From positions 75,008 through 139,007 of the forward strand of contig CAYUBQ010000002.1 in assembly GCA_964443135.1 (NCBI GenBank): a DNA stretch of 64,000 bases. The letters are read 5' to 3'. Positions 1 through 8,026 of the stretch are shown here, one piece after another. Made by a program: the position numbers and the translations under genes. Source of the stretch: JAIPEI01 sp964443135. Its GTDB lineage: Bacteria; Desulfobacterota; DSM-4660; Desulfatiglandales; HGW-15. Below the pieces are notes generated by a model. It did no database searches, was not told the DNA's origin, and worked only from the letters and a program-made list of their open reading frames with translations. The first letter of the stretch is position 1. Each line of letters opens with the position of its first letter.

Positions 1-398
1 CGGATGGTCTCGTAGCGGACACGGACCCTCGAGACGGCCTCCTCCGCGGTCTCCTCGTCCTCCGCCGCCACGGCCAGCACCGGGTCCCCGACGAACCGGA
101 CCACGTTGTCCAGCAGGTACATCTCCTTTTCCTTCTTTTTCGTCCGCAGGAAGAACCAGTACTGCACCACCTTCGGGACCTCCTCGATGGTCGCCACGGC
201 CTTCACCCCGGGCATGCCGAGGGCCTTCGACGCGTCGATGCCGGTGACCCTGGCGTGGGCGTGGGGGCTGCGGAGGAGCTTTGCGTGCAGCATGCCGCCC
301 AGCTTCAGGTCGGCGGCGTACCGCGCCGCCCCCGTGGCCTTTTCCACGGCGTCGATCCTGGGAAAGCGCTTCCCCACCGCAATGGCCGACTCACTCAT
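1..398 (-). CDS. Molybdenum hydroxylase large (Mo-cofactor) subunit, N-terminal part
   Basis: This is the 5' part of the molybdopterin-binding subunit of a xanthine dehydrogenase/aldehyde oxidase/CO dehydrogenase-type enzyme; the rest lies beyond the window. About 132 residues are visible. The N-terminus reads MSESAIAVGKRFPRIDAVEK followed by a TGAARYAAD segment and LLRSPHAHARV, which is the typical start of this family. The ATG (398-396) overlaps the stop of the iron-sulphur subunit by 8 bases (ATGAGTGA), so the two are translationally coupled. The enzyme should hydroxylate an aromatic heterocycle or aldehyde, or oxidise CO, passing electrons through the 2Fe-2S and FAD subunits. The substrate cannot be told from this part because the active-site loop is missing. 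Confidence 0.9.
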   Translation of the reverse strand, partial: MSESAIAVGKRFPRIDAVEKATGAARYAADLKLGGMLHAKLLRSPHAHARVTGIDASKALGMPGVKAVATIEEVPKVVQYWFFLRTKKKEKEMYLLDNVVRFVGDPVLAVAAEDEETAEEAVSRVRVRYETI

Positions 399-876
399 CT
401 CCACCCTCCCGCATCTCCCGGGCCGCCTCCAGGACGGCCTTGACCTGCCTCTCGTAGCCCGTGCACCGGCACAGGTTGTTGGCCAGGCCTTTCCGAACGG
501 CCTCCTCCGAAGGATCCGCCTCTCTTTCCAGCAGGGCCTCGGCGGCCATGATCATGCCCGGCGTGCAGAACCCGCACTGGATGGCGGCCCCCCGGACAAA
601 GGCGGTCTGCAGGGGGTGGAGCTCTCCGCCCTGCCGGAGCCCCTCGATGGTCCGGACCTCCCTGCCGTCCGCCTGGACCGCCAGCAGCAGGCAGGAGAGC
701 ACGGCCCGGCCGTCCAGGCTCACCGTGCACGCCCCGCACTCCCCCTCCCCGCAGCCGACCTTGGTGCCGGTCAGACCCAGCCCGTCCCTCAGGACGTCCA
801 CCAGCCGCTCCCGGGGCTGGACGCTGAGCTCCCGCCACTCGCCGTTCACCTTGATCCGGATGGGGACCCGTGTCAC
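391..876 (-). CDS. Molybdenum hydroxylase 2Fe-2S subunit
   Basis: A 161-residue electron-transfer subunit of a CoxS/XdhC-type molybdenum hydroxylase. The N-terminal plant-ferredoxin-like domain carries CGEGECGACTV (C-x4-C-x2-C, with a further Cys in LSCLL). The C-terminal helical domain carries CGFCTPGM and NNLCRCTGY, the two-Cys pairs that bind the second cluster. Length and all cluster ligands are normal. The start is GTG at 876, set by AGGAGG at 885-890, and it overlaps the stop of the FAD subunit. It passes electrons from the Mo site to FAD in the cytoplasmic three-subunit complex. Confidence 0.95.
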   Translation of the reverse strand: MTRVPIRIKVNGEWRELSVQPRERLVDVLRDGLGLTGTKVGCGEGECGACTVSLDGRAVLSCLLLAVQADGREVRTIEGLRQGGELHPLQTAFVRGAAIQCGFCTPGMIMAAEALLEREADPSEEAVRKGLANNLCRCTGYERQVKAVLEAAREMREGGDE

Positions 877-1745
877 GCGCCGTACCTCCTGAGGCTCTCT
901 TCGAGGGACTTCCCGACAAGGGCCGCCACCATCCTCTTCCGGTAGCCTGCGGACGCCCTGACGTCGTCGATGGGAGCGGACTCCTCCATGGCGGTCCGTG
1001 CGGCCTGCCCGATCCGCTCGGCGTCGAGCGCCTCGCCGATCAGCAGGGCCTCGGCCCGCCTCGCACGGAGAGGCCTGGGTCCCACGGCTCCCATGGAGAC
1101 GGCCGCATCGACGCACCGGCCTTCGCGCACCTGCAGGCGGGTGGCCACGTTCACGACGGCCGTGTCCACGGCGGTCTGGTGTCGCCGGAGCTTGCAGAAG
1201 CCGGTGCCGGTCCCGTCCGGAAGCGGGGGGATGCGGATCTCCGTGACCAACTCGCCTTCTCGAAGCACCGTCGCATTGGGTCCCGTGATGAAATCCTCGA
1301 CAGGGACCTCCTTCCCGCCTCCGGTCCCTGCGACGACCACGGTTGCCCCCATCGCCGCAAGCGCCACGGCCAGGTCCGCTGCGGGTGAGGCGTTGCACAG
1401 GTTCCCCCCGACCGTGGCCCGGTTCCTCACCGTGGGGGTGGCCATGCCGTCCGCCGCCTCGGCCAGCGCCCGGTAGGGGCCGAGGGCGAAGGCCCGCACG
1501 CGCTCCAGCGCCTCCACGGTCGTGGCCGCCCCGATCGCGAAGCCGGACGCCTCGTCCCCCCTGACGTAGCTGAGACCGGCCGAGCCGATGTCGATCAGGA
1601 TCTCCGCCGCGGGAGGCCGCTGAACCAGCAGATCGGTCCCGCCGGCCAGGATCCTCGCGCCCCTGCCGTGGGCCGCCAGAAGGGACACGGCCTCGGCCGG
1701 GTCTTTCGGGCGGAAGTACGCGATGGGCCTGAAAAGAGCGTTCAT
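873..1745 (-). CDS. Molybdenum hydroxylase FAD-binding subunit
   Basis: A 290-residue FAD subunit of the CoxM/XdhB type. The N-terminal FAD domain shows the LAGGTDL loop that binds the pyrophosphate and the second FAD loop TVGGNLCNASPAAD; the C-terminal CO-dehydrogenase-flavoprotein domain follows. It is the first gene of the operon (FAD, then 2Fe-2S, then Mo subunit). The start at 1745 (MNALFRPIAYFRP) is chosen because GGAGGT precedes it and family homology begins there; an upstream in-frame start to 1799 adds an unconserved leader. Promoter elements should lie in 1746-2096, shared with the divergent regulator. Confidence 0.95.
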   Translation of the reverse strand: MNALFRPIAYFRPKDPAEAVSLLAAHGRGARILAGGTDLLVQRPPAAEILIDIGSAGLSYVRGDEASGFAIGAATTVEALERVRAFALGPYRALAEAADGMATPTVRNRATVGGNLCNASPAADLAVALAAMGATVVVAGTGGGKEVPVEDFITGPNATVLREGELVTEIRIPPLPDGTGTGFCKLRRHQTAVDTAVVNVATRLQVREGRCVDAAVSMGAVGPRPLRARRAEALLIGEALDAERIGQAARTAMEESAPIDDVRASAGYRKRMVAALVGKSLEESLRRYGA

Positions 1746-2096
1746 CGAACCTCCGAGCGTCTTCACCCCTGGTTTGGTTTCCAAATCCTTCCTGCACACC
1801 CCGGCCCGGCGGAGGAACCGGCCGTCACCCGGCGGAGGATCAGGTAGCCCCTCGCGGCCGCGGAGGCCGATGCCGCCGGACGAGTCGACAAGGGTCTGAT
1901 TCTCCGACCGCAGTGGAGACCGGGTCGCCGGGCACGAGGGTCGACCGAGGCCCGATCGCAGGCACGGAGGATCGTCTTGACACGCTCAAATAGGTTCATT
2001 AAAGTGGTCCAGCATCTTTTTTCTCAGCAAGACCACTAAAATGGTCCAAAGCTGAATGCGCTTCTGAAAAAAGGTCCACTTCAGTGAACTCATTCC
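1746..2096. promoter_or_regulatory. Divergent intergenic region with operator-like repeats
   Basis: This 350-base gap separates the minus-strand molybdenum hydroxylase operon from the plus-strand XRE regulator. Its right half, richer in A+T than the surroundings, holds an inverted pair AGTGGTC (2003-2009) and GACCACT (2031-2037). Related half-sites are ATGGTCC (2041-2047) and AAGGTCC followed by ACTT (2071-2081). Several copies of one half-site just upstream of a helix-turn-helix gene suggest an autoregulatory operator, perhaps also acting on the hydroxylase operon. Binding is inferred. I see no other gene in the gap. Confidence 0.5.
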
Positions 2097-2108
2097 ATGG
2101 AGCAGCTT

Positions 2109-2483
2109 ATGAAACGACCGTCTCCAGAGGAAACCATGCAGATGGAGCAGGCCCTCTGCCTGGGGCTCTCCAGGGGCGAGATCGATCTCCGGGAGGCGAC
2201 CCGCAGGATGCGCAGGATCCTGGGCATGAGCCAGAAGGCATACGCCGGGCGGGTCGCCGGCATCTCGCCGCGGATCCTCGCCGAGTTCGAGAACGGCTCG
2301 GGCAACCCCACCCTGGCCACCCTGGAGAAGATCGCGGCGCCCTTCGGCATGAAGGTCACCTTTCTGCCGCCCGACTCCTGGCGGGGCATGGGGGAGCGGG
2401 CCGAGGCCGCCTCGTCCCGGCCGAAGAGGCGCAGCCCTGCACCGGCACGGGCCAGGGACGGCCGGCTGGCCGGGAGGCGGTGA
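2109..2483 (+). CDS. XRE/HipB-like helix-turn-helix regulator
   Basis: A small DNA-binding protein (124 residues) with one Cro/C1-type helix-turn-helix: MRRILGMSQKAYAGRVAGIS is the scaffold plus first helices, and SPRILAEFENGSGNPTLATL the recognition part. It ends its folded region with GMKVTFLPP, as in HipB-like antitoxins. The tail is basic and disordered. I prefer the ATG at 2109 because GGAG (2099-2102) lies 6 bases upstream; an in-frame ATG at 2097 has no ribosome site. It converges on the ATPase operon, whose stop lies 60 bases away. No hipA-like toxin is next to it, so it is an orphan antitoxin-type protein or a plain repressor. Confidence 0.8.
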   Translation: MKRPSPEETMQMEQALCLGLSRGEIDLREATRRMRRILGMSQKAYAGRVAGISPRILAEFENGSGNPTLATLEKIAAPFGMKVTFLPPDSWRGMGERAEAASSRPKRRSPAPARARDGRLAGRR

Positions 2484-2543
2484 CGAGCCGAGGTTCGGGA
2501 GCCCCGGAGAGGGAAGAGCGCGGCGGCTCCTTGGCCGATCACC

Positions 2544-5500
2544 CTACCGGTTCCGGGCCAGGGCCAGGATCCGCTCCTCCGGAAGCTGGTGCAGATCCAG
2601 GGCCGCCCGATCCGTCTTCAACCGCTCGGCCCGGCCCTCGCGCACCAGGTGGAACTCCCCGATCGACTGGCCGGGGAGCCGACCCGCGACGTTCTCCCGG
2701 AACTCCTCGAGCATGGGCCGCATCTTCCGCAGCGACTGCTCCTCCTTGATGAGCCCCAGGAGCCAGGTCCGGATGTTGTCCCGGCACCGGTAGTCGAAGT
2801 CCCCGGGGTTCTGGGAGGCCAGGAGCACGCCCAGTCCCGCGGAGCGGGCCCTCTTGAGGAGGTTCTCCATGGGCTCCTTGGTCGCGGGCTTTCTCGTGGC
2901 CGGCAGGTACAGGTCGGCCTCGTCGAACAGGACCACGGCCTGAAGGTCCTTCGTCGGGTTCCGGCTCGTCCAGCGGCCCAGCTCGATGAGGAGCTGCGCC
3001 ACCCAGAACAGCGCGTCCTGCTCGTCTCCCAGGAACTTGGTGCTGAGGATCGAAAGCCGCGTCCGGCCGGGATTCCGGTACGCTCCCAGCCCCAGGAGCA
3101 TCTCGATGTCCAGCCGCTCGGCCTCGGACTCCAGCAGCCGGCCCTTCCCCAGCCGGAGGGTCTCCAGGTCGTTCACGAGCTTGTCGAAGAGCTTCACGTC
3201 GAGCTTTCCCACCGCATTGAGAAGCACCGGATCCTGCTCGTCCAGCATCCTCACCAGCTCCTCCAGGGTGACCTGCTCGGCCGGCACCAGCCGGGCGAGC
3301 ACATCGACGGCGCACTTGAGGACCGCGTGCAGGCTCTTGGGCCTCGCGGTGGACAGGTTGTAGCCCATCATCTGGCAGAGCGCGGTGGCCGCGTACCCGG
3401 TGATCTGCTCGCGCTCGATGGACGGCAGCTCGGACACGCCCTCCGGGACGATGGTGATGGAAAGGCTCCGTCCCCTCGGGTCGCCCGGCGTGTACAGGGC
3501 CGTCTCCACGCTCTCCCGCAGCCTGATGCGGCGCGCCTCCGCCGTCTCCGTGGCCGCCGGCCGCTCCCAGAGCTCCCCGTCCGCGTAGCAGCAGAGGTCC
3601 CCCTTCCGGTCGATCAGCAGGGCCGGAACACCGGCAAGGAGCAGCTGCTCGACCAGCACCATGGCGGCCGTGGTCTTGCCGCTCCCCGTTCCCCCCAGGA
3701 AGGCCGCGTGGCGGGTCAGCTCCCGGGGGTGAAGCTCGACCGGACGAGGGAAGCGGCCCTCGGTCCGGCCGAGGATCAGCGCGCCGGAGGCCGGGGGCTC
3801 CGGATCCGCCCGTCTCTCCGGTTCCCTCGGGCGGGCCGACTCCGGCCCTGACCGTCCTTGCCCCTCCGTTCCCGTCCCCGCCCGGGTGGTCGTGCGCTCC
3901 GAAAGGTCGAGGATGGCGCGCATTCCCGGCAGCGCGGTGAGGGGACGGTCAGTCCGTCGCCACGCCTCGAACTCCGGCTCCTCATCGTGTTTCTCCGCAA
4001 ATGGGGGATAGGCCATCATGGTGCGCCAGTCGGACTCCTCGATGACGGCGCGCAGCACGCCTTTCGAGAGGAGCTGCCCCAGGAGCCGGCAGATCTTCGT
4101 TCTTGGATTGCTCGGCCAGTCCGTGCTCCGGACCAGGACGACCCGCCTCCCCCCGGCGGTCTCGATCACCTCCTTCAGCTGGCGGGCCAGGGCGCCGCCG
4201 CGAGCAGACTTGTTGCACAGCGCCACCCAAAGCCTCCGGGAGCCGTATCGCACATCGATGTTCGTGCCCTCGCACACCGCGCTCACCCTGACCGGCGGCT
4301 CCATCTCCTCCCCGCTCCGCTTCAATGCTTCCGCCAGGAGTCCGGCTCGGCCCGGGTCGTCCTCGGGCGTCTGGATCTCTCCGTTCCTCAACTGGTCGTT
4401 CCACGCCTGCTGAAGCCGCTGCACGTCGAGCCTTGCGGACACAGGCTCGGACCCGGTTTCGAACGCCGCCTCGGGCAGTGTCTGCTCCCTTATTGCCCGC
4501 TCCCGGTGGATCCGGCAGCTGTCGAGCACGTCCCGCGTCCGCAGGGAGGCCAGCCCTTCCAGCTCGGCGGCCGTGAACGGGTACAAGGGGTTCTGCTCGT
4601 CCACGGGCAGGTCAAAGGCCTCGAAGTAGTGCCTCAGCCTCAGCTCGACCATGTCCCGCACCTCTTTTGCGTTCCGCTTGCCCTCGAGCTCGATCGGCGC
4701 GGGCGCTTGTTCCAGGCGATCCCGGACCGGCCGCGCAAGGGATCCGCGCAGCTGGGAGTAGAACTCTCCCAGGCAGGAAACCACCACGACGGACGACGGC
4801 ACCTTGTCGATGAAGGAGGTCACCGAGCTCATGGCGCGGCGGAAGCGCACCTCGGCCTGGTCCATGTTGTAGATGTCCTCGAGCTGGTCCAGGCAGAGCG
4901 CGACGATGTTTCCATGGGTGGCCCACATCACCCGGCTCAGCTGCTCCAAGACCTCCAGGGCGTCCTCCTCCGCTTTCCGGGGCGTGATGCCCCCCAGCCG
5001 CTCCTGCTGGGCAGGGGACAGACCCTGCGCGTTCAGATACTTGAGCGCGTAGTTCTTGAGGACCGGATCGCCGGGCTGAAGATAGAGCAGGGCGGACAGG
5101 ACGTCGATGTCCACCTTTTCCAGGGCCGGAACCTTTACCAGAAGCTCGGCGATGAGCCCCACGAACCCGTTCAGGGCCTTCTGGTCCAGGCTGCCGTCTC
5201 GAAGTTTGGGAAGGTGTCTGCGGCCCTTGGGCCCCAGCATCTCGGTCACCCGCCGGAACGGTTCGCCCTCGACCAGGGCGTTGGAGAGGCGCATCAGCCC
5301 GGTCAGGGAGCCCGAGCTTTCCCAGTAGGGCTTGTCCAGGGAGTCCAGCAGGTTGCGCAGCATGTAGCGGCCGTAGTTGTCCGTCATGGTGCTCATCTGC
5401 ATGTAGCCGAAGTAGCCCTCCCCCCGCCGGTGAAGATGGCTGCGAAAGGCCCGCATGAGGTGGGTCTTTCCGGACCCCGCCTCCCCTTTGAGAAGCAGGA

Positions 5501-5711
5501 TGCGGCCGGCCAGCGTCTGCTCGGAGTCAAGGGCCAGGTTCACCAGGTGTCTGTACGGCTCCCGGGCGTTCGAGTGGATGTGCTCCACATCGAAGGGATC
5601 CTCCCGCCAGATGTCCTGGCGATGCGCCACGGCGTGGAACACCTCAGGACCATCCGGGTCGCAGTATGCCCTCCATCGAGGATCCCGGGTCTCCTGCGCG
5701 GCTCCGCTCAT
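2544..5711 (-). CDS. Two-motor ATPase: ORC/STAND-like AAA domain fused to HerA/DUF87 translocase
   Basis: A 1055-residue protein with two complete P-loop ATPase modules. Module 1 has Walker A GEAGSGKTH at residues 76-84, Walker B LCLDQLED near 272-279 and a sensor strand VVVVSCL near 308-314, like AAA/ORC or STAND NTPases. Residues about 470-570 form an uncharacterised alpha/beta region. After a Pro/Arg-rich linker (605-640), module 2 has Walker A GGTGSGKTT at 673-681, the strand LLIDRKGDL at 698-706, Walker B VVLFDEAD at 926-933 and RARSAGLGVLLASQNPGDFD near 955-973, typical of HerA/FtsK-type DNA translocases. The ATG directly follows the stop of the upstream gene (TAGATG). With the nuclease two genes upstream this suggests ATP-driven DNA translocation coupled to cleavage. 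It is not a canonical HerA-NurA pair. The role in defence is inferred. Confidence 0.85.
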   Translation of the reverse strand: MSGAAQETRDPRWRAYCDPDGPEVFHAVAHRQDIWREDPFDVEHIHSNAREPYRHLVNLALDSEQTLAGRILLLKGEAGSGKTHLMRAFRSHLHRRGEGYFGYMQMSTMTDNYGRYMLRNLLDSLDKPYWESSGSLTGLMRLSNALVEGEPFRRVTEMLGPKGRRHLPKLRDGSLDQKALNGFVGLIAELLVKVPALEKVDIDVLSALLYLQPGDPVLKNYALKYLNAQGLSPAQQERLGGITPRKAEEDALEVLEQLSRVMWATHGNIVALCLDQLEDIYNMDQAEVRFRRAMSSVTSFIDKVPSSVVVVSCLGEFYSQLRGSLARPVRDRLEQAPAPIELEGKRNAKEVRDMVELRLRHYFEAFDLPVDEQNPLYPFTAAELEGLASLRTRDVLDSCRIHRERAIREQTLPEAAFETGSEPVSARLDVQRLQQAWNDQLRNGEIQTPEDDPGRAGLLAEALKRSGEEMEPPVRVSAVCEGTNIDVRYGSRRLWVALCNKSARGGALARQLKEVIETAGGRRVVLVRSTDWPSNPRTKICRLLGQLLSKGVLRAVIEESDWRTMMAYPPFAEKHDEEPEFEAWRRTDRPLTALPGMRAILDLSERTTTRAGTGTEGQGRSGPESARPREPERRADPEPPASGALILGRTEGRFPRPVELHPRELTRHAAFLGGTGSGKTTAAMVLVEQLLLAGVPALLIDRKGDLCCYADGELWERPAATETAEARRIRLRESVETALYTPGDPRGRSLSITIVPEGVSELPSIEREQITGYAATALCQMMGYNLSTARPKSLHAVLKCAVDVLARLVPAEQVTLEELVRMLDEQDPVLLNAVGKLDVKLFDKLVNDLETLRLGKGRLLESEAERLDIEMLLGLGAYRNPGRTRLSILSTKFLGDEQDALFWVAQLLIELGRWTSRNPTKDLQAVVLFDEADLYLPATRKPATKEPMENLLKRARSAGLGVLLASQNPGDFDYRCRDNIRTWLLGLIKEEQSLRKMRPMLEEFRENVAGRLPGQSIGEFHLVREGRAERLKTDRAALDLHQLPEERILALARNR

Positions 5712-6590
5712 CTACCGGTCCCTCCGGCTCCGAATGAAGTGGAATCTGCCGTTGAGGTACCGGGTCTCCGAGGCGGCCACGTCCCGGGGGTCCATGGCCT
5801 CCACCAGGTCCGCTCCCGACAGGGTGAGCAGATCCGCCCGGTGCGCCTCGACCAGGAGGCGCTTGAACTCGTCCAGCGCCTTCACCCCTCCCGCGCCGGA
5901 CCGGTCTGCGTACACCGGCCAGACATGGGAGATGAACACCTTGTCCTCGCCGAACCAGCCCGTATCGCACAGCTTCACGGCGGACCGCACATCCCGGGCG
6001 AATCGTTCCAGATCGAGCGGTTCCTGCTCCGGGACGGCGGTTTCACCCGCCTCCCCCGCCACGACTCGGGCAACGACGGACGGTCGCAGGGAGTGCCGGG
6101 GCCGGCTGCCCAGCTCGAGCTCCCGTGCCAGAAACCCGTCCAGCACGGAGGTCAGGGTGGAGGACGGCCTCCACGGCAGATCGAGCCGCTGCGCCAGCAC
6201 CACAGCCCGGGCCCCGTCCAGGCCGCGCTTCTTCAGGTAGGACGGATCGATCCCCAGGGCCTTGGCAAAGAGATAGGTGTCCCGTACCGTGGCCCAGCCG
6301 ATCCTTCCCGGGATCCTGTCGATCCCCAGGAAAGCGCACGCCCGCTCCTTGCCGGCCGGGGTCAACGCGCAGGCGCTTCCCCTGGTCGACACCCGCTCCA
6401 CCAGCCCCTGCCGCTGAAACGTTTCGAGGTGCTCCTTCACCTGTCGCAGCAGCTCCGTCCTGCTCCCGGTTTCACCGGCCAGCGGCTGGATGCCGCTCCG
6501 GATTCCCGCAGGTGTCTCTCCACCGGTCCCCTTGGACAGGAGCCGGGCAAGGATCAGCGACGACCGGGTAATCCGTTCTTCCTCGCGCAT
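5712..6590 (-). CDS. Winged-helix protein of the ATPase/nuclease operon, function unknown
   Basis: A 292-residue protein I do not recognise as a named family. Residues about 30-75 look like a winged helix: a helix around LRQVKEHLETFQRQGLVERV and a wing-like ACALTPAGKERA. The middle is helical. The C-terminal third has DKVFISHVWPVYADRSG, then a helical stretch with HRADLLTLSGADLVEAMDP, and ends in SETRYLNGRFHFIRS. The start at 6590 is chosen for its GAGG site 8 bases upstream; a longer start at 6626 would overlap the nuclease gene. It lies 14 bases after the nuclease stop and abuts the ATPase start, so the three are one operon. A role as a DNA- or partner-recognition subunit is a guess from position and the winged helix. 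Confidence 0.7.
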   Translation of the reverse strand: MREEERITRSSLILARLLSKGTGGETPAGIRSGIQPLAGETGSRTELLRQVKEHLETFQRQGLVERVSTRGSACALTPAGKERACAFLGIDRIPGRIGWATVRDTYLFAKALGIDPSYLKKRGLDGARAVVLAQRLDLPWRPSSTLTSVLDGFLARELELGSRPRHSLRPSVVARVVAGEAGETAVPEQEPLDLERFARDVRSAVKLCDTGWFGEDKVFISHVWPVYADRSGAGGVKALDEFKRLLVEAHRADLLTLSGADLVEAMDPRDVAASETRYLNGRFHFIRSRRDR

Positions 6591-6604
6591 GGTACAAGCC
6601 TCTT

Positions 6605-7732
6605 CTACGGGTTTGGATCTTCCCACCGGGTCAGGGACGCCAGGATGGTGTCGATAATCGTCTCCAGGCCGGCCACGACGTCGTCCGCCAGGAACCGAAG
6701 CACCAGGAACCCCTGCCTCTGGAGGAGGACGTCCTTTCGCCGGTCTCTCCGGTACCCGTCAGGATCGCAGAAGTGAAAGTAGCCGTCAATCTCCACGGCC
6801 AGCTTGCCGCTCCTGCAGAGCAGATCCACCTCGGCCTCTCCGCGGGGCCCCCAGTCGGCGGCGATTCGGCCGTTGAGCTCGAACCGCCCCGCCGTCTCCG
6901 GAAGGCTCTCCAGGACCCGGTACAAGAACACCTCGGCCGCGCTCCGGGCCGCTTCCTCGGCCTCCGGCCCCTCGTGAATCCTCTGCCGGGCCGCGCGGGC
7001 CTCATCGCGCCGGGCCTCCAGCTCCACTGCGTCCGAAAGCCCCGACCCGTCCCGGTCCGCAACCGCGACGACCCCTTCCCGGCAGAGGGTCCGAACCCGC
7101 GAGAACGGCTCCGACGCCATGAATCCGGCACAGTCGGCGGCTGACAGCGCCCACCCCACGGGCACCCTGGGACACCGCTCGATCAGGTCCGCCAGGCTCC
7201 GGGCCGCCTCCTCGATCCCCCCGGCCGCCGCCAGCAGAACCCCGGGGGCGGACTCCCCGTCGACGAGGGAGAGGCCTTCGATCCAGCCGGCTGCGCCCGG
7301 GGCCTCCGAACCGTCCGGGGCCTCGTCCCGATCGTCCGGGAGGACCCGTCGGCACAGGGATTCCAGGGCGGGGTCGGAGCAGGCGGCGATCAACCGATCA
7401 CGGAGGAAGGAGCGCTCCCGGCAGGGGCCTCCCCCGAGGAGCTCGAGTGCCCTCTCCGGCGATCCGGGCAGGCCGGGGGCCGCGTGATCGACCAGTCGCT
7501 CCAGGATCCACGGCTGGGACATCCACTCGTCCGCAACCCGCCCGGCCAGGTCCGGCCCGCTCGAGCGGATCACGAGCGGCCGGCGGCCGGCGGAACGGAG
7601 CCAGGCCCTCCAGGCCGCCACGGCGAGCTCCGGGGGCCCGACCAGCACCGAAAGGGTGGGGATCCCGTCCTCTCTCCGCCTCTGGTGCCGGGAGAGCGCC
7701 CCGATCGCCGTGTCCTCCGGATTTGCCTGCAT
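6605..7732 (-). CDS. PD-(D/E)XK nuclease (DUF559/Vsr-like C-terminus) with unknown N-terminal domain
   Basis: A 375-residue protein whose last ~110 residues form a Vsr/DUF559-type endonuclease fold. The parts are a helix with E267 (AAEVFLYRVLE), then GEAEVDLL with D303, then KLAVEIDGYFHF with E314 and D316, and the basic YRRDRRKDVLLQRQGFLVLR, which ends in the conserved strand. The first ~250 residues are alpha/beta with WRAWLRSAGRRPLVIRSSG and VGWALSAADCAGF. They lack a P-loop and match nothing I can name. It is the first gene of the operon. The ATG at 7732 has GGAG 9 bases upstream. It probably nicks or cuts DNA, under control of the downstream ATPase. The catalytic residues are read from the sequence; the role is inferred. 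Confidence 0.8.
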   Translation of the reverse strand: MQANPEDTAIGALSRHQRRREDGIPTLSVLVGPPELAVAAWRAWLRSAGRRPLVIRSSGPDLAGRVADEWMSQPWILERLVDHAAPGLPGSPERALELLGGGPCRERSFLRDRLIAACSDPALESLCRRVLPDDRDEAPDGSEAPGAAGWIEGLSLVDGESAPGVLLAAAGGIEEAARSLADLIERCPRVPVGWALSAADCAGFMASEPFSRVRTLCREGVVAVADRDGSGLSDAVELEARRDEARAARQRIHEGPEAEEAARSAAEVFLYRVLESLPETAGRFELNGRIAADWGPRGEAEVDLLCRSGKLAVEIDGYFHFCDPDGYRRDRRKDVLLQRQGFLVLRFLADDVVAGLETIIDTILASLTRWEDPNP

Positions 7733-8026
7733 GGTGAACCGCTCCGCCGCATTCCTCCCTTTCTACCACCCGATCCGGCCTTCGGCAAGATCCGGCAGCC
7801 TCGTCTTGCCTGGAAAACCTCCACTTCTGTTGACCTTTCAATTTTCTCATGGTTTCCTGATCCCTTGCCGATAATAGCGAAAAACTACTGATTTACTCAC
7901 AGCACAATAGGGTTTTCCCCTGCCCCTCTGCGCCTGAGGCTTTTCCTTCAGCCGGGGGCTGGCGTTTGCCCGTCCGGGTCCCGTGCGCTCCGCCGCCCGG
8001 GGCCCCTTCGCGAGGTCACGGCACCC

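Noticed and set aside
2097..2483. The XRE gene with hipA as a HipAB toxin-antitoxin pair
   Set aside because: No HipA kinase-like gene lies on either side; the neighbour is the convergent ATPase gene.
3858..6776. A 972-codon open frame on the plus strand across the ATPase operon
   Set aside because: It is antisense to three well-supported genes, rich in Arg/Pro/Gly with no domain; long shadow frames are normal in high-GC DNA.
2544..7732. BREX, DISARM, Dnd or Druantia as the identity of the ATPase/nuclease operon
   Set aside because: None of the marker genes of those systems (PglZ, methyltransferases, DndCDE, DruE) is present and the domain order does not match what I know of them.
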